Below, piece after piece: positions 38,820 to 49,040 of a stretch of 64,000 bases of DNA (position 1 is the stretch's first letter; each line of letters starts with the position of its first letter). Under the pieces are notes generated by a model, which did not search any database, was not told the origin of the DNA, and worked only from the letters and a program-made list of their open reading frames with translations. The DNA comes from Tubiluchus corallicola (taxonomy: Eukaryota; Priapulida; Priapulimorpha; Priapulimorphida; Tubiluchidae), in NCBI GenBank assembly GCA_030141605.1, contig JAQGDQ010000539.1:84355-148354 (forward strand). The letters run 5' to 3'. A program made the translations under genes and the position numbers.

Positions 38820-41693
38820 CACTTACAACCTTACACTTGTTGGGATGGAACTGCATACCATTTTCAACAGCCCAGTCGTAGAGCCCTTTTAGTTCCAATT
38901 GAAGATCATTGAAGATAGTAAAGGAATTAGATTCAGACCAGATTTTCCTGTCGTAAGAGAATTGCTCACACAACTACCATAAACACGGGCCTAATATCGA
39001 ACCTTGCGGTACACCACTAGTCATCAAGGACTCAGTCGATTTATAACCATCAACACATGTGCATTATCTTCTATTTTCTAAGAAGTTAACTATCCACTGT
39101 AAAACTGAACCAGTTATACTATAATTTTTATGTTTCGTAAATAGAAAGTGATGAGGTACAACATTAAATGCCTTTTTCAGGTCCAGCAATATATCAAAAG
39201 ACTTATTAGCATCTTTTAACTAAAACCACGCATCGTAACATTATAACAGTTGGGTAACCCATGTTGTTCTTCACAAATAATGTTGTATCTTATCAGATGG
39301 TTCATTATATGCTTCCACATGATTTTTTCTGTCACCTTATTAATTGTATTTAGTAAGCTAACTGGCCTGTAGTTCTATGGATCTGACTTGTCCCCTTTTT
39401 TTATGAATGGGAGTAACCTGTGCCACCTTTCATTGTCCAGGTAACTGACAATCAGCAAAAGGCCTATCCAGTAAGGTGTATATAGGCTTGAAAAGCATAG
39501 TTCCACATTCATTTAAAATACGTGGATGGTAACTATCTGGAACACATTTGTTTACATTGAGATTTTGCAAGTCATGAAGCACCTCTTCTTCAGTTATGCA
39601 AACATTGTTGATATCAGGATATTGTTGCACTGTAGTTACTTCATAGTCAGGAGCATTGGGACTGAATACACTAATGAAAAAAGTCATTCAAAATTTGTGC
39701 CGTCCCTTCTGAATCAGAGACAAAAATACCTTGGGAATTCTTCAGTGAATGAATCCTAGACGTTGTCTTCCGAAGTGCATTGATATACACATAACATACA
39801 CATACACAATACACAAAACACATAACATACAAATTAAGTCGAATTACTGGAATAATTTTAAAAGTAAGGCACTACGTTGACCAATATATTCTGAAACTTC
39901 TATATAATTCGTTAGTTTTCCCTTATTTACAATATTCCATCTTAACATGGGGTACAGCTTTTGCATCAACTCAAAAATTAATACAGACACAACAAAACAA
40001 AATAGTAAAATTAATAACTTTTGCTCGCAAATATGATCATGCTACACCATCGTTCGTAAAATTAAAAATTTTAAAAGTAAGAGATATTTACAATCTTGAG
40101 TTGTTCAAATTTATGTATAAATTCAATGCTGGTTTATTACCCGAACTTTTTAGAGAATATTTCACTAATGTTTCTGATATACATTCCTACTCCACAAGAG
40201 CTGCTTCTAATGAACAGTATTTTGTGGAGAGATTTTTTTACCCGACATGGTTTCAATAGCTTAAAATCACGAGGAGTTAAATTATGGAACTCGTTGCCAA
40301 AAGATACCTTTGGCGGTAGCTTATTTTCTGCTTCCAAAAAATACACAAAATTCTTACTAAATGAATATACCTGTAATACATAACTTGTAAGACTAATAAG
40401 CAAGCTATCAAGTGTGTTTTTTTCTTCTCATCTCCTAAGTAATTGTTGCTCTTTCTTATACTTACTTTTTCTCTTAAATTTTCTATATTACACTTTTTTT
40501 GATACTTATTTTATCTCTCCATACAGTCAAAATCCCCTGTCAATAAGGCCCCTATATGAAAATATATATAATAATCATAATTACTTGTATTGTTTTGTTT
40601 AGATTTTGGTGTCATCTAACTTTATTATTTTTTGTTTTCACTTATACTGTTTTCATTTATACTTTGTTTTCATTTATACTGTTTATTATTATTATTTCTT
40701 TTCCTATTTGATTTTGTTATCCGCAGTCTCACCATTTACTTTTAATATACTAATTTAATTATTAGACAGGGCAGGAGACTAGATGACCCTATGGTCCTTC
40801 CCTGCCCTGCTCCACTACTATAATTAAGTAATAACTAAAAAAACTTGTCATGTCAAACAAATGGAGAAAATAAATGTTCTATGTCTATGTCTATGTCTAT
40901 ACTGCCAGAATGCCTTAGCATTACTCTTGCAGTTACTTGCTAGTTTGCGTTCATGGCTTTTTCTGGCACCAGTTATAAGATTTCTCACCACGTTACACCT
41001 GGCAGCATACCGATCATAAGAAAGTTTTGTTCTTCGTCTTTTCCAGTCAAAAACAACTTTTCATTCTCCTTTACATGGTCAAGCAACTGCTTCGTTAACA
41101 AGGAAGCCGACATCGACTTCTTATTACAAGAACTTGGATAGAAACTAGGCACATATTCATCAACAACTGACATGTGCAGATTATGAAATTTTGTCCACAT
41201 ATCATCAAGAGTAAGATTACTATTTAAAACATTAATCCAATCAACTTGGCTAAATGCATTACACATATTGCTTAAATTAACTTTGTTTAAACACATTTTC
41301 TTCTGAGGTAAAATTTTGACTGGAAATACATTTACATTCAAGCTAAAATGCAGACATACATAGTCACTATTACTTAGAGGTGAACTAGGTCTCAAATTTT
41401 TTACCAAATCATTTTGTTCAGTAAAAACTAGATCAAGTAAAGATGGTTCATTGCCAACGCGATAGCGTGTTGCAATAACAAGTTCAACTCAAAGCATTTT
41501 AAAAACTCATTTCAACAGCATTATTGGAGAACTCCAATTGCCAATCAATTCCTGGTAAATTAAAGTCACCCATTATACAGATATTTGATTTCTTTGATTC
41601 ACACACATATGAAATCAATTTACTAAGATTAGTATTACTAAGATAATCAATGCCGCTAAAGGTAGCATCTAAAATGACATCCGCATCTACAGG
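38820..41693 (-). mobile_element. CR1-like LINE (endonuclease plus RT), interrupted by a second LINE
   Basis: Minus strand. Endonuclease end at about 41690-41390 has ILDATFSGIDYLS and ICIMGDFNLPGIDWQLEF, with stops. The connecting region at 41407-40902 has SNSDYVCLHFSLN, SVVDEYVPSFYPSS and NAKAFWQ. The element then breaks at 40899 and resumes at 39787 with YINALRKTTSRIHSLKN. Next come ITEEEVLHDLQNLNVNKC (39630-39540), an SVLQWIVNFLENRR segment and GVPQGSILGPVF (about 39017-38982). A final AVENGMQFHPNKCKVVSG segment lies near 38880-38830. The YADD motif is deleted between the last two. The tyrosine codon TAT occurs on both sides of the break, marking the insertion point of the element at 39788-40898. 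Confidence 0.8.
39788..40898 (+). mobile_element. LINE 3' end inserted into the opposite-strand CR1-like LINE
   Basis: Plus strand. The coding tail at about 40070-40380 reads FKFMYKFNAGLLPELFREYF, then IHSYSTRAASNEQYFVERFF, then LKSRGVKLWNSLPKDTFGGS. This is the post-RT C terminus typical of CR1/L2-type LINEs, with a frame change in the middle. A 500-bp AT-rich 3' UTR follows, ending in a tandem CTATGT tail (about 40879-40900). The host LINE resumes directly after it, and ATA is present at both junctions as a minimal target duplication or microhomology. Confidence 0.8.
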
Positions 41694-42290
41694 ACCAGTT
41701 GGGATTCGTCTTTCACATCCTGGTCAAAAATGGCAAGTATTAAAGGCTGCTAAAGATTTACATAAAAAGAAGGATTGCAAGAATATCTCACCTGGCGTGA
41801 ATGCGAGGAAAGTAAAAAGTTGATCAGTGAACTAAAGTCAAGAAGGGCCAAAGGAGAAAAAGTTAAAATATATAAAAACCAAATAGTTAGCATTGATGAA
41901 GATAACATTACATGCTCTCCTAAAGTACATTTTTCGGACCAGCATTCCGCATTCATGCAGCAACAAGATAGTAATGAAACGGCGGCTTTTACAGAAAGCA
42001 ACTGTGTACTTTTCATGTCAGATGCAAATGTCACAAAATCTGTCGTAAGTGAACTTGAATCTCCGGAACAATTACGTGAAAATGATAGTGATGCAGGATC
42101 AAACCAAAAGACATCACCTAAAACCCGCTTGCTAGCTGAATTAAATCAACAACTACAACAAACTACTAGCAGTCCTAGGAATAAAACTTCAATTATCACT
42201 GGAATGATAGACCAGTATTTAACACCACCACTAACTCGCCCAAAATCGGTGGTTACCAAGAAAACGTGACAAGTGAACATCAATCATCCA
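41694..42290 (+). mobile_element. LINE ORF1 C-terminal fragment
   Basis: The plus-strand frame from about 41692 (IRLSHPGQKWQVLKAAKDLH) shifts by one base near 41775 into a 164-codon open frame with YLTWRECEESKKLISELKSR, then RAKGEKVKIYKNQIV. The 'LTW.E.E..K.L..ELK.R...GE' box is the standard end of the RRM/CTD in CR1/L1-type ORF1 proteins. The rest of the frame (Gln/Ser/Thr-rich, stop at 42267-42269) has no recognised domain. It abuts the minus-strand LINE at 41693, so the two form another junction of fragments. Confidence 0.6.
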
Positions 42291-43489
42291 GCTGTAAATA
42301 GTGTAAATATTTCTATTAACAGAGTGCGAACTAATACTGCAAAACTAATAGTGATATCTGAAACCCTGTGCTACGCTTCATGATCGCAGCGTGGCCACCT
42401 ATTATGTATATTTATTAAATTGATAAAGTAAACAAGGAAGAGTGGAGCGGTTCGTAAGCTATTTATGCTTAACCTCTATCCTTCGACGGTAACGGTAACG
42501 GTATTATCACTGATTGCTGAGGACGAACTTCTGTATATCAAGAGAATACAAAAACTTTGATTCTCTTGAAGTTCAATTTTTACACATACTACACACTTAA
42601 AATATTTACAATGTAGCTAAAAAAGTCATTACTTTAATGAACGTATATGACTACACCACGCCCACAAGAGTTATAAATAGGTATAATAACCCGGAATTGT
42701 TAACTCAGTTTTCTCTATGTAATCTATGTAATTTTTACCAGGTTTAGAGTTCACTTCCGTAATTGCAACTACGTGATAAAACGTAAAATCCTGAAATAAT
42801 TTTGTAATTAATTCCTGTCTCTTATTTAAGTATACAAAACATTAATGTTTTTCCCAGAATAAGTCTAACACCACTCAATTGACTCTACACTTCCTATTTT
42901 CTCCTTTAAGAATTATTTTGTAGTTTATTACAGAAGACACCACAAGTTTACATTTGCATTTTATTAATATAAGACAGCATTTTCAAAAATGTTTTGTGTA
43001 TTGTAAGAAAGGTAAGTATTAGAAATCCCATGCAGGCAGCACAAAAAACCTTACCACATTGTTGTGACAATATTTTTGCAAATATTGGTACAATATGGAA
43101 ATATGGACTTGCCCAAACTTTATACAAATATTTTTTACTATATATTTTAACAGAGAAAACGTAATGGGAGAGAGAGAGAGACGTTAATAGTCTCAAGGGT
43201 TATAATATTTATTCAGCAGCTTTCGTCTTAGTGGGTCTCATATATAAAATTGAATGTGGTGGGTTACATTAAGTAAGATTGGACTTGGACTTAAAATCAA
43301 ATAAAAATCTACTAAAATAGCAAGAATAGAAAGGTAAAGACAAAATACAAAATATATTAAATACTTTTTGAGCTAAAATGCTAAATGCATCCAGGGACCA
43401 ACAAAGGAACACAGAAGGAAACAAAATAAAAAATATATAGATTAAATTAGGCAACTAAATAAAAATCAATTTCACAGCTACCATTCTTT
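42291..43489. other. non-coding, with one short hairpin
   Basis: No exon recognised. Positions 42538-42569 form a 10-bp perfect stem (TCAAGAGAAT / ATTCTCTTGA) with a 12-base loop; no function is evident. GGTAACGGTAACGGTA at about 42488 is a short tandem repeat. Confidence 0.4.
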
Positions 43490-43790
43490 CTCCAAAGAAA
43501 TTTTTGGTTTCAAATTTTTTATAAGTTCTGATTCAGCAAAAAGCCTGTCAACATGGTCTTCAGCTCTGTAGAAGATGACAGCATCAAATGAAAGGGTTAA
43601 AACTGTAAAATGGACGTTTTATAATGTTCACATCAGGGTGAGCCAAAGGTATGATCCTTGCAGACCCTTATGTGCTCCGTAAGGCGGTCCCTAACAAGTC
43701 GTTTGGTTTGACCCACATATATCAAACACTATTCCGTTGTCTGAGCCTGTATATCAGATACTGACGATTCCAACTTATTCACTTTTCCAG
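43490..43790 (-). mobile_element. Penelope-like GIY-YIG remnant
   Basis: The minus strand reads CLIYVGQTKRLVRDRLREHI followed by RVCKDHTFGSP. It resembles the GIY-YIG endonuclease core (Y.GQT.R.L..R..EH) that follows RT in Penelope-like elements. Stops occur soon after and no RT is found upstream. A cellular GIY-YIG protein is less likely because there is no exon context. Confidence 0.5.
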
Positions 43791-43816
43791 TTATTGATAA
43801 AATCCTTGCTCATGTC

Positions 43817-44102
43817 CAGGGGCGTATTAACCAATAGTCTAACTAGGCTAGGCAGTTAGTGGGCTCTGCTTTTATATAAATGCCGCATACCAAACAGGTG
43901 CAAGGTATTACACAACAAGCAGTTGCAGAGCCTGCTTGCATATAAGTCTGTACGAATAAGTGTAATTAATATCGACCTTGTAGAAACTAGTTTAATAGTG
44001 TTTCTAATACACCACAAGTAATTGTTTAATCACCTCATTACATAAACAAGCAAAAATTCACAATATCAGCCTAGAACGTTGTAAAGTTCTGATACGCCCC
44101 TG
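43817..44102. mobile_element. hAT-like MITE (286 bp)
   Basis: It begins CAGGGGCGTATTAACC and ends GTTCTGATACGCCCCTG, an inverted terminal repeat with core CAGGGGCGTAT. It is flanked by CTCATGTC (43809-43816) and TTGATGTC (44103-44110), 6 of 8 identical, consistent with an aged 8-bp hAT target-site duplication. It is non-coding. Confidence 0.75.
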
Positions 44103-45076
44103 TTGATGTCACGTGTGAAAAACACATAATGCACATCTACCCTTACCCGGCTACCCATAAATGCAAAAGCATAACCTTATCGTCCAATACTATAGGAAGA
44201 GTTCTGAAATGCTCTAATCTTCACATTGTGGCTCTTATCGCTGTGACCTTTGAACCCGAGGCCACAATTCTTCTCCGTATACCTATCACAGGTGTCTATC
44301 CTGTGATATCATTCTAGTCGTTATACTTATGAACCCCATTTTAACAGTCTTATTTGCCGACTTTTCAAAAAATACTTAATGCACAGCTGATAAACAGTGG
44401 CTCTTGGTCAAATACTGGGAGTTAAGAGTGAGTTAAGTGACAATAGCATTTGCTCTAACGTTCACATTTTCGCTCCTATCTCAGGCCTTTAAAGAATTCC
44501 AACCTTTTAAAACCCTAGGCGCACATCTACTCCACTTTGAATAAGTAGGGCCTACTTCTCAGCGTGTTACCTAGTCGTTTTTTGTGCACTACGCCTGTTT
44601 TTTTTACTTTCATTTTAACTGATAAAAATTTGAGCAATAATTACAATTTTATACTGCTTATGTGGTGTTATGATACTAAAGCACACACCAGGTATTTTTT
44701 TAAAAACGCGTTGGGTACGTATCATATAAATAAATCAAAACATACAGTTGATTCACACACTATTCACTTAACTGGCTTCACTAAGTTAACCTGCATATAA
44801 AACTGCTTGACTGACTGCTGCAACCCTATGTTAGTGCGCGTAACCTGACGTGGTGTGTGCTTGTCAGAGGTTAGTTTTTAGCAATTTCTTCGGAGTATGA
44901 TATAAAAAAATTGTTTCATATATATACGGCGTCTTTCAGTCATTTTGTGGGCGTGCATCATTTGTGCGTTTGTGACCGTTTGTTTATTATTGAAAACACT
45001 GTTTAACGTTAGCGAAAGTATCAAACTGTTTTCCATTGAATGTTTTCTGTTTTTTAGAATTCACTCAGAATCCACC
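44103..45076 (+). promoter_or_regulatory. upstream region of the tectonin gene with TATA-like boxes
   Basis: No exon was seen before the ATG at 45077. TATAAAAAAA at 44901 and ATATATATAC at 44918-44927 lie 150-175 bp upstream of the start codon and are the best core-promoter candidates. The rest is AT-rich. No transcription start can be read directly. Confidence 0.4.
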
Positions 45077-47800
45077 ATGAAACGTCTTGTCATTGTACTG
45101 GTTGTCGCCGTCGCTGTTGGAGCAGTGGAAGATTTTTCAGGATCTGCAGCTGGTAAATATACTAATTAAAAAATTACTTCAATTTTGATAAAATTAATAC
45201 TTGTAAAATTATTTGAAAATGTTTTTTGTCTCTACGTAGCAGCCATAGTAACGTGTATTATACGTGACTGGCATATTTAAGGTGTATATCAATGGCTACT
45301 TTCAGTGGAACAAATGTCCATTAATGTTTGTAATGGAAAGTAAATTCGTTTTTTCATCACATTTCTTTGAAATATTCAGGGACGGACTGGAATCGGATAA
45401 CAGGCAAGTTAAAGAATGTGGACAGTGGCAAATCTGGAATTTGGGGCGTCAACTCTAACGATGACATCTACTACAGAGTTGGCACGTACGATGCTGTCGA
45501 TACTGACGGAGCAAGTTGGTTGCAGGTAGCTGGCAAACTGAAAGTAGTGAGCTCTGGTCGAGACATTGTTTGGGGAGTTAATTCTGCCAATAACATCTTT
45601 GTCAGGAATGGTAATACATTGAAAATTGATTTTGCGCATGACTAACTTGATAATAAGCTGGTAATTATGATTATAGATTACTAAAATGACTAACGTAAGA
45701 TAACTTCTACTGCTAAAATGAATAACTTTTACTGCTAAAATGAATAACGTGAGATAACTTCTACTGCTTTTACACGCAAATAAAAATGACCGACCTGGAT
45801 GTTTTGCAGTTAAAAAACCTAACCTGAATTACAGGTATAACAAGGGACAAGCCAGAAGGCACAGATTGGCAACAGATCGATGGCAGCTTGAAACAAGTGG
45901 CAGTTGACTCGGAAACGAATGAAGTGTGGGGTGTGAATACGGCAGACCAGATCTACAGACGGGTAGGCATAACTGAACATAATCCTAAAGGGACCTCTTG
46001 GAAAGAAATAGGTGGACGCTTAAAATGGGTATCTCCTTCTGCAGCAGGCGTCTGGGGAGTCAACTCCGCAAGCGAGATCTTCTACAGGACAGGTACTCAT
46101 TTCTTCTTGGGAGATGGCACTGGATGGGAGAAGGTCGAAGGATTACTAAAGCAGATATCGTCTGGCAATGGAATAGTGTGGGGTGTTAATGACAATTATG
46201 AAATCTTCATTAGATTAGGTAAGCTAATATTCTTCTCAAAAGATGCTCCGTTTTTTATTTATTAAAGAACCGTTTCATTTCTTTGTTAATTAGAGGATAG
46301 ACTGTGCTTTAAAAAGTTTGTGTCTTTATTTCCCAGGCATAACTGTTTCAAATCCCAAAGGAACTGAATGGCAGAACATCCCAGGTTCCCTAAAGCACGT
46401 CAGCGGTTGCAGGTTACTCATTTGGGGTGTTAATAATGTGGACGACATTTACCGGCGCATTGGGATTAACCAGCTAGGTTTGTTTGTAATATAAATTTCT
46501 ACAGTTAGAAATGTAACTGATCTTTTTTTTGTGTGAGATCAAATAAAATTTAATAGCATCGACTTCAAAATAATTTTAACGTTTTTCAGTACCAGGAAAA
46601 CCACTACTTGGCGAATTGTATAAGGTTGGAACCGCTTGGGCCAACATACCGGGTAGTCTAAAAGACATCGCTGTAGGAAATACTGGAGTTTGGGGTGTCA
46701 ATAGGTAAATACTGGATAAAAATAAAATTTATCCTAGCCTGGTAATCGGGGCCGAATTATGACTTTTCGGGGGCCCTTGGTAAACCATGACATTTATACT
46801 ATTTTTGTTATAGCAATAACAACATCTACTACCGAACAAGAACTTTTGGTAGCATACACAGTGATGGCGATGCATGGATGGAAGTAAGTGGAGCACTGAA
46901 GCAAATCAGCTCCGGTAAGCGAGCAGTTTGGGGTGTAAACAACAACGACGACATCTACATTCGTGTAGGAATGTCACGTGACCATCCTGCAGGAACTGGG
47001 TGGGATAATGTCTCTGGCAAGCTGAAGCAGATCAGCGTCAACGAACTGACTGATGAAGTTTGGGGAGTGAATAGCAACAACCAAATCTACCGCCGCAATG
47101 GTATCAAATGTAGTTGCGGTACAACACCAAGTAACTTGAAGGGGACATCCTGGCAGAACATCGAAGGTGCCCTCAAATACATTTCTACGGGAAGTTCTGG
47201 TAAGCAGTAAAACTTGTATTCAATTTGCATAAATGGCAACACTCTCAAACACACCAGCTTGTTATCACCTCAATTGTCTTTTCTTTCCAGGTGTGTGGGG
47301 AGTGAACTTGAATGATGATATTTATTACCGTGAAGGCACTGGATTCGGACAATATGACACAACCGGAACTTCATGGATACAGGTTCCTGGTAAACTGAAG
47401 GTGGTTAGCAGTGGTGACGGGATTGTATGGGGTATTAATGCAAACAATGTCATCTTTGTTAGAGCAGGTGAAAAACTTTTTAGCTTCTATCTGCTTTGCT
47501 CACAGCACTGAAAACGTAACTGGCATTAGTATATTTTACATTTACTTTTCCTAAACTGTAATATACTTAAATTGTACAATGGGAATTTTTTCAGGCATTT
47601 CTGCTGATCTCCCAATTGGAACGGAATGGCAAATGGTCTCTGGTTCACTTGCTCAGCTCAGCGTAAGCAGTGATGGCAGTGTTGTCTGGGGTGTAAATGA
47701 GAATGGACAGATATACCGGCGTTATGGAATCGATAATCCCATCTTAGCTAAAAGACCAGATGTGGATTGTCCTCAAAACGATGCTTGTTACATTCAATAA
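45077..47800 (+). CDS. secreted tectonin/tachylectin-like beta-propeller protein, 12 repeats (complete, 8 exons)
   Basis: Tectonin-type propellers bind glycans or lipopolysaccharide and are known from horseshoe-crab tachylectin-1, fish-egg lectin and slime-mould tectonin. Here a secreted lectin role is inferred. Exons are 45077-45152, 45380-45610, 45835-46218, 46337-46477, 46590-46704, 46814-47199, 47291-47467 and 47595-47800. All junctions are GT-AG and introns are phase 1 except intron 5 (phase 2); the product is 571 aa. The start was chosen for its context (TCCACCATGA) and the signal peptide MKRLVIVLVVAVAVGA. The mature part is twelve blades of about 45 residues, each W...G.LK.VSSG..VWGVN...IY.R.G, for example WGVNSNDDIYYRVG at residues 47-60. 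Blade endings cycle as YR, V/IR and RR four times. Cysteines are few (near residue 264, KCSC in blade 10, DCPQNDAC at the C terminus). Twelve repeats would fit two six-bladed propellers. There is no transmembrane segment. Confidence 0.95.
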
Positions 47801-47902
47801 TTCTCTCCAAGCTAAGAAACCAAAGATGGAATGTCCTCAAAATGCTGTTACATTTAAAATTGTTTCCATAGTCGTGCATTTAAATTGTTTCCAGTTCATA
47901 AA

Positions 47903-47908
47903 AATAAA
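47903..47908 (+). terminator. tectonin gene poly(A) signal
   Basis: AATAAA about 100 bp after the stop codon, followed by GT-rich sequence and an A run. This gives a short 3' UTR of about 120 bp. Confidence 0.7.
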
Positions 47909-47925
47909 CTGTTTGTAAAAAAAAT

Positions 47926-48790
47926 TTGCATGAAAAAACAAATTTTTTTTGTCAGTTTTTTAACAATACTAGTTTTCAGTGATTACGTAATTCATAAAAA
48001 CAAATTGTTCAAATTATTTCCACTCTGAACGTAAGCACAACTCTAAACAAGCAAGATGATAAGACTGCTACAAAATCTATTTTCTGTGTTCTTTTCGGAC
48101 TCTTGCAACAGTCCTTTGATATGGAGAATTCTTACCTTTTTCAAAAAGATCAAAAACTTGCTTGGAATGACCACTGCGATAAGATAAAATCTAAAGTAAT
48201 AGCACTTTGGGCCTACTACCAAGAACGCCTACTGATCGTTCTAGATTACTTATAACACCTTAGGCTGGAATATGCTTGCTTGTCTGTTTCAGCAACTAAA
48301 ATGGGACACTTTGGAGTACAAACGCACTTTCCACCAAGCCACGTAATAAAAAATTCAGTATCTGGTGACAGTACCCTTTCCTGCATGCATCATACCATCA
48401 TCATTACACACCAGTTCGTGTCACCAGTTCAAATATGACCAAGTCCCATGTAGTGTACAGAGCAGAAAATGCTAGTTTCATCGAAACTCTGGCCAGTGAC
48501 ACATGCCACCAGAATAATGAAGGAGCCTGTTCACATGGAAAGATTGTGAAAATTACTGATTTTTAAATGCACGCTAATAATCACACCTAGCACCTTGTTC
48601 CTTTATGATATCAAGTGGACAATGTTGGTTGATGCACAAGGCACATTGACATCATACATTCCAGTTAAGCTGTTTTGAGCTTTTGGAATTAATAATTGAA
48701 GGTGGAGCATCAATCGTCTTATTTTCCAGTAACTTGTATTTAATTACTAAGAGAACAAGCTATCATAATAAATCTGCATCACTTGTAGTC
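47926..48790. other. intergenic space between convergent genes
   Basis: Between the poly(A) signals of the tectonin gene (+) and the PRELID1-like gene (-). No open frame or repeat was recognised. Confidence 0.5.
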
Positions 48791-48796
48791 TTTATT
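48791..48796 (-). terminator. PRELID1-like gene poly(A) signal
   Basis: TTTATT on the plus strand is AATAAA on the minus strand, 245 bp past the stop codon at 49041. It is the first such hexamer found downstream. Confidence 0.5.
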
Positions 48797-49040
48797 ATCG
48801 CAATTCTTTGACATAACAGAAAAATAAAAAGTATACACAGTAGTGAAGCACATAGCTCAAGATAATGATTTTAGAAATGCAAATTGATGCAATGACTATA
48901 CCAAGAAACTGATCATTTTAAACACTGATTGTAAAAACAAACACTTTAAATCAGAAACAAAAACAATTTTTTTGAAAACATAACATGATTATTGCACTAA
49001 CACTATGTCCATTTTGAATCATTAACATTTCACTAATTAC

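Noticed and set aside
44945-45169. Longer tectonin N terminus from an upstream non-ATG start
   Set aside because: The upstream part starts with GTG and has no typical signal. The ATG at 45077 has better context and gives a clean signal peptide.
46745-46790. GC-rich patch with CGGGGCC and GGGGGCCC in tectonin intron 5
   Set aside because: It looks like the end of a hAT-type MITE, but no partner terminus or duplication could be found in the small intron.
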